Assembly: GCA_965369375.1 (NCBI GenBank)
Contig: CBDUQN010000027.1
Span: 1-32,694 of the forward strand
Length of the DNA stretch: 32,694 nucleotides
DNA from: CBDUQN01 sp965369375
Lineage (GTDB): Bacteria; Krumholzibacteriota; Krumholzibacteriia; Krumholzibacteriales; Krumholzibacteriaceae
Direction: 5' to 3'
Below the pieces are notes generated by a model. The model ran no database searches. It was not told where the DNA came from and was given only the letters and a program-made list of their open reading frames with translations. The position numbers and the translations under genes were made by a program. Position 1 is the first letter of the stretch; each line of letters begins with the position of its first letter. Below are positions 30,615-32,694 of this stretch, one piece after another.

Positions 30615-31961
30615 CTACCCCCTTAGTTTCTTCGATATACGGGCCCTCATGATTATCGCGGTAAGGTTGAGAAGCAGCACGAGCGAAACGAGCGTCAGCA
30701 CCATACCATACTGGATGTGCCGTATTTCGTCGACGGCCTCGTGTTCCGTTGCAAGGTTGTAGATATTCCAGGGCAGGGCGGGTGTGGGCTGGGACAATGT
30801 CTGCCAGAACGCGATGGGCCTTCCCACACTGACTGCTGCAGTGAATATGATCGGAGCTGTTTCTCCAGCCGCCCTGCCCAGGCTGATGATGATACTCGTA
30901 AGAATTCCCGGCAATGCAGCCGGAAGGATCACCGTGACCACCGTTCGCCACTTGCCTGCGCCGAGACTCATCGCTCCCTCTTTGTAGCTGCGCGGAACGG
31001 CCTTGATCGCCTCTTCGGAAGCGCGAATAACGGTCGGAAGCACGAGAAGCGCGAGCGTGAGCGCGCCCGCGAGAACGCTCTTGGACGGTGACACATGTAT
31101 CGTATTGATAAAGAATGCCAGGCCGAAAAGACCGAAGACGATGCTCGGAACACCAGCGAGTGAGCCTATGCAGGTTCTGAGCAAACTCACAAATTTGCTC
31201 TCACCGGCATATTCGGCGAGATAAACAGCCGTTATCACCCCGAGGGGCACGGCAAAAAGCATGGCTCCCAACGCGAGATAGATCGTCCCGAGGAGCTCCG
31301 GCCAGATGCCGCCGAAAAAATGGGCGTCGAACGATTTGTCGAACAGAAACATCCAGTAGAAGGTAGTGCGGGGCTCGAGCATGTCGGCGACATTCTCTTC
31401 GAGATATGCGAAAAGCGGTTCGAGGGTGGTGCCGGAGAAAACTTTCACCCGTGGTGAATAAACCTTTTTTCCCATCTGCGAGGGATCGGAATAATCGTAC
31501 GATTCTATAGAGAGAATGTAATGTAGCTTGATATTAGCCCTGTCCCAGCGCGTCTGGCCGTACTGGTCACGGATGAGAACGGGGCTGCTCTCGCCGGGCA
31601 GCGGTCCGAGGAGTTCCTTCAGGAGGCTCACGAGCTCGTTGTATTCGCGCCGGTACGTGCTCCGGAACTCGAATCCCCCCTCCCGCATCTCCTCTTCGAA
31701 CCTCTCGAGCATCTCGTAAACGGGCTTGCGCGCAAGGGCGGCTTCGACCGTCTCGGCCTTGATCTTTTCCCTGTTCCCGCGGCCGAACTTATCGAGTATG
31801 AGTTTCCGGTGTTCGACGGTCCCGCGGAACAGGAAAGCGCCGGCTCCGCGAAAGACTATCGGGGTAAGCAGTATTACGAGTGCAACGGCCATGAGCACGA
31901 TGGCGACGACACCGACCACCGAGAACGACCTGTCCATCATTTTGCGCGTTTGGATTTCCAT
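30615..31961 (-). CDS. pstA: phosphate ABC transporter permease PstA with large periplasmic insert
   Basis: This 448-residue protein has a first membrane helix at about 15-37 and then a polar region of about 160 residues (45-205) before the normal permease core. Most PstA proteins have about 280-300 residues. The core has the permease loop EEAIKAVPRSYKEGAMSLGAGKWRTV and GRAAGETAPIIFTAA. The insert is like the N-terminal region known in long PstA proteins of some bacteria (DUF3333-type, from memory). It starts four bases after pstC. Confidence 0.93.
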   Translation of the reverse strand: MEIQTRKMMDRSFSVVGVVAIVLMAVALVILLTPIVFRGAGAFLFRGTVEHRKLILDKFGRGNREKIKAETVEAALARKPVYEMLERFEEEMREGGFEFRSTYRREYNELVSLLKELLGPLPGESSPVLIRDQYGQTRWDRANIKLHYILSIESYDYSDPSQMGKKVYSPRVKVFSGTTLEPLFAYLEENVADMLEPRTTFYWMFLFDKSFDAHFFGGIWPELLGTIYLALGAMLFAVPLGVITAVYLAEYAGESKFVSLLRTCIGSLAGVPSIVFGLFGLAFFINTIHVSPSKSVLAGALTLALLVLPTVIRASEEAIKAVPRSYKEGAMSLGAGKWRTVVTVILPAALPGILTSIIISLGRAAGETAPIIFTAAVSVGRPIAFWQTLSQPTPALPWNIYNLATEHEAVDEIRHIQYGMVLTLVSLVLLLNLTAIIMRARISKKLRG

Positions 31962-31965
31962 CCCA

Positions 31966-32694
31966 CTACCTACCGGCCTTCCGTGTCCGTCGAACGATCA
32001 ACTCACTCACGAGATTCGATATGAAAGCAAAGGCGAGAAGACAGAGCGCCATCGCAAAGAGAACATGATACCGCTCGGAGCCCGTCACATGGTCGGCTTC
32101 TCCCATGTCCCCCGCGATCGTAGCCGTGAGCGTTCTCACCGGCTCGAGGTAGTTGAACCATGGAACTGGGATCTTGGCTGCGTTTCCCGAAGCCATCCAC
32201 ACGACCATTGTCTCACCGACGGCCCGCATCACGCCGAGTATCACCGCCGCCAGGATGCCGCTCTTCGCAGCGGGCACCACCACCATGAGCAGCGTTTCCG
32301 CCCTCGTCGCGCCGAGGGCGTAGCTTCCCTCACGCAGGTCCCGCCCGACGGCGTTCAGCGCATCCTCCGAGACGCTCACGACGGTCGGCAGGGCCATGAT
32401 CCCCAGAATAACCGATGTGTTCAGAGCGTTTGTGCCGGTGATGATGGTGAGGCCGTTAAAGAAATTCGTCAGCTGTATGAGCCCCACTGCGACGATGCCG
32501 CCCATCACGACGGCAACGCCGATGCGGCCCGGAAGACGGAAGCGCTCGGGAATACGCGACGCCGATATATCACTCAACACGACGACCGCGATAATCGCGA
32601 ACGGCGCCGCGACGATCCACGTCCCGACCGACAGAAGACTGCCGCCACGTTCCTGCAAAAGGGGCGCAAAGACGACGAGCGCGAAAAAGCCGTA
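31966..32694 (-). CDS. pstC: phosphate ABC transporter permease PstC, 5' part beyond window
   Basis: The frame is open through the last base of the window, so the gene is cut; the visible part is 242 residues. A TTG at 32658 is in frame but the hydrophobic sequence continues upstream of it (YGFFALVVFAPL), so it is not the true start. The permease loop EDALNAVGRDLREGSYALGATRAETLLMVVVPA and GVMRAVGETMVVWMASG mark PstC. pstS and the rest of pstC should lie to the right. The stop is four bases before pstA. Confidence 0.93.
   Translation of the reverse strand, partial: YGFFALVVFAPLLQERGGSLLSVGTWIVAAPFAIIAVVVLSDISASRIPERFRLPGRIGVAVVMGGIVAVGLIQLTNFFNGLTIITGTNALNTSVILGIMALPTVVSVSEDALNAVGRDLREGSYALGATRAETLLMVVVPAAKSGILAAVILGVMRAVGETMVVWMASGNAAKIPVPWFNYLEPVRTLTATIAGDMGEADHVTGSERYHVLFAMALCLLAFAFISNLVSELIVRRTRKAGR

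Overview
The window is GC-rich, Gram-negative type chromosomal DNA. It carries Na+-NQR subunits, a BtuB-like TonB-dependent receptor, an OmpA-type lipoprotein and LPS-type glycosyltransferases. Several large secreted proteins end in FlgD/type-IX-like C-terminal domains (for example a QNYPNPFNP segment). That mix suggests the FCB superphylum or a neighbouring candidate phylum (Krumholzibacteria/Eisenbacteria-like); this placement is an inference. I see no rRNA, tRNA, CRISPR array, insertion sequence or prophage.

Layout, left to right. (1) 1-3462, plus strand: end of an nqr operon (nqrE, nqrF), then a small ferritin-like di-iron protein and an octaheme cytochrome c lipoprotein of the hydroxylamine-oxidoreductase type. 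(2) 3479-11666, minus strand: a mannoside-use locus read as GH2 beta-mannosidase, GH92 alpha-mannosidase, SSS sodium/solute symporter, a 96-residue membrane protein, then a chain of very small reading frames including 40- and 35-residue membrane proteins that are easy to miss. Between them lie five contiguous 31-bp repeats, each carrying a GTG start; four encode nine-residue minicistrons and the fifth opens the 40-residue gene. (3) 11727-17663, plus strand: an AT-rich promoter region, a roughly 300-nt leader that looks structured, a Cys-rich secreted protein, then two large surface or secreted proteins. (4) 17821-20044, plus: TrkH and a short TrkA for potassium uptake. (5) 20128-23619, minus: two GT2 glycosyltransferases and an AsnB-like amidotransferase, a surface-polysaccharide type cluster. 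(6) 23856-28522, plus: OmpA-family lipoprotein, then a sigma70-like promoter, a cobalamin riboswitch with an intrinsic terminator, a BtuB-like receptor and a secreted beta-propeller protein that may be a BtuG analogue. (7) 28657-28860, plus: dodecin. (8) 28984-32694, minus: pstC (cut by the window end), pstA, pstB, phoU.

How the parts fit. Na+-NQR makes a sodium gradient that the SSS symporter could spend on sugar freed by the two lipoprotein mannosidases. The B12 unit is controlled by its ligand through transcription termination. The Pst/PhoU operon serves phosphate uptake and signalling. The most unusual items are the tandem minicistron array in the symporter operon, the structured leader at 11809-12115, and the propeller protein downstream of the B12 receptor.
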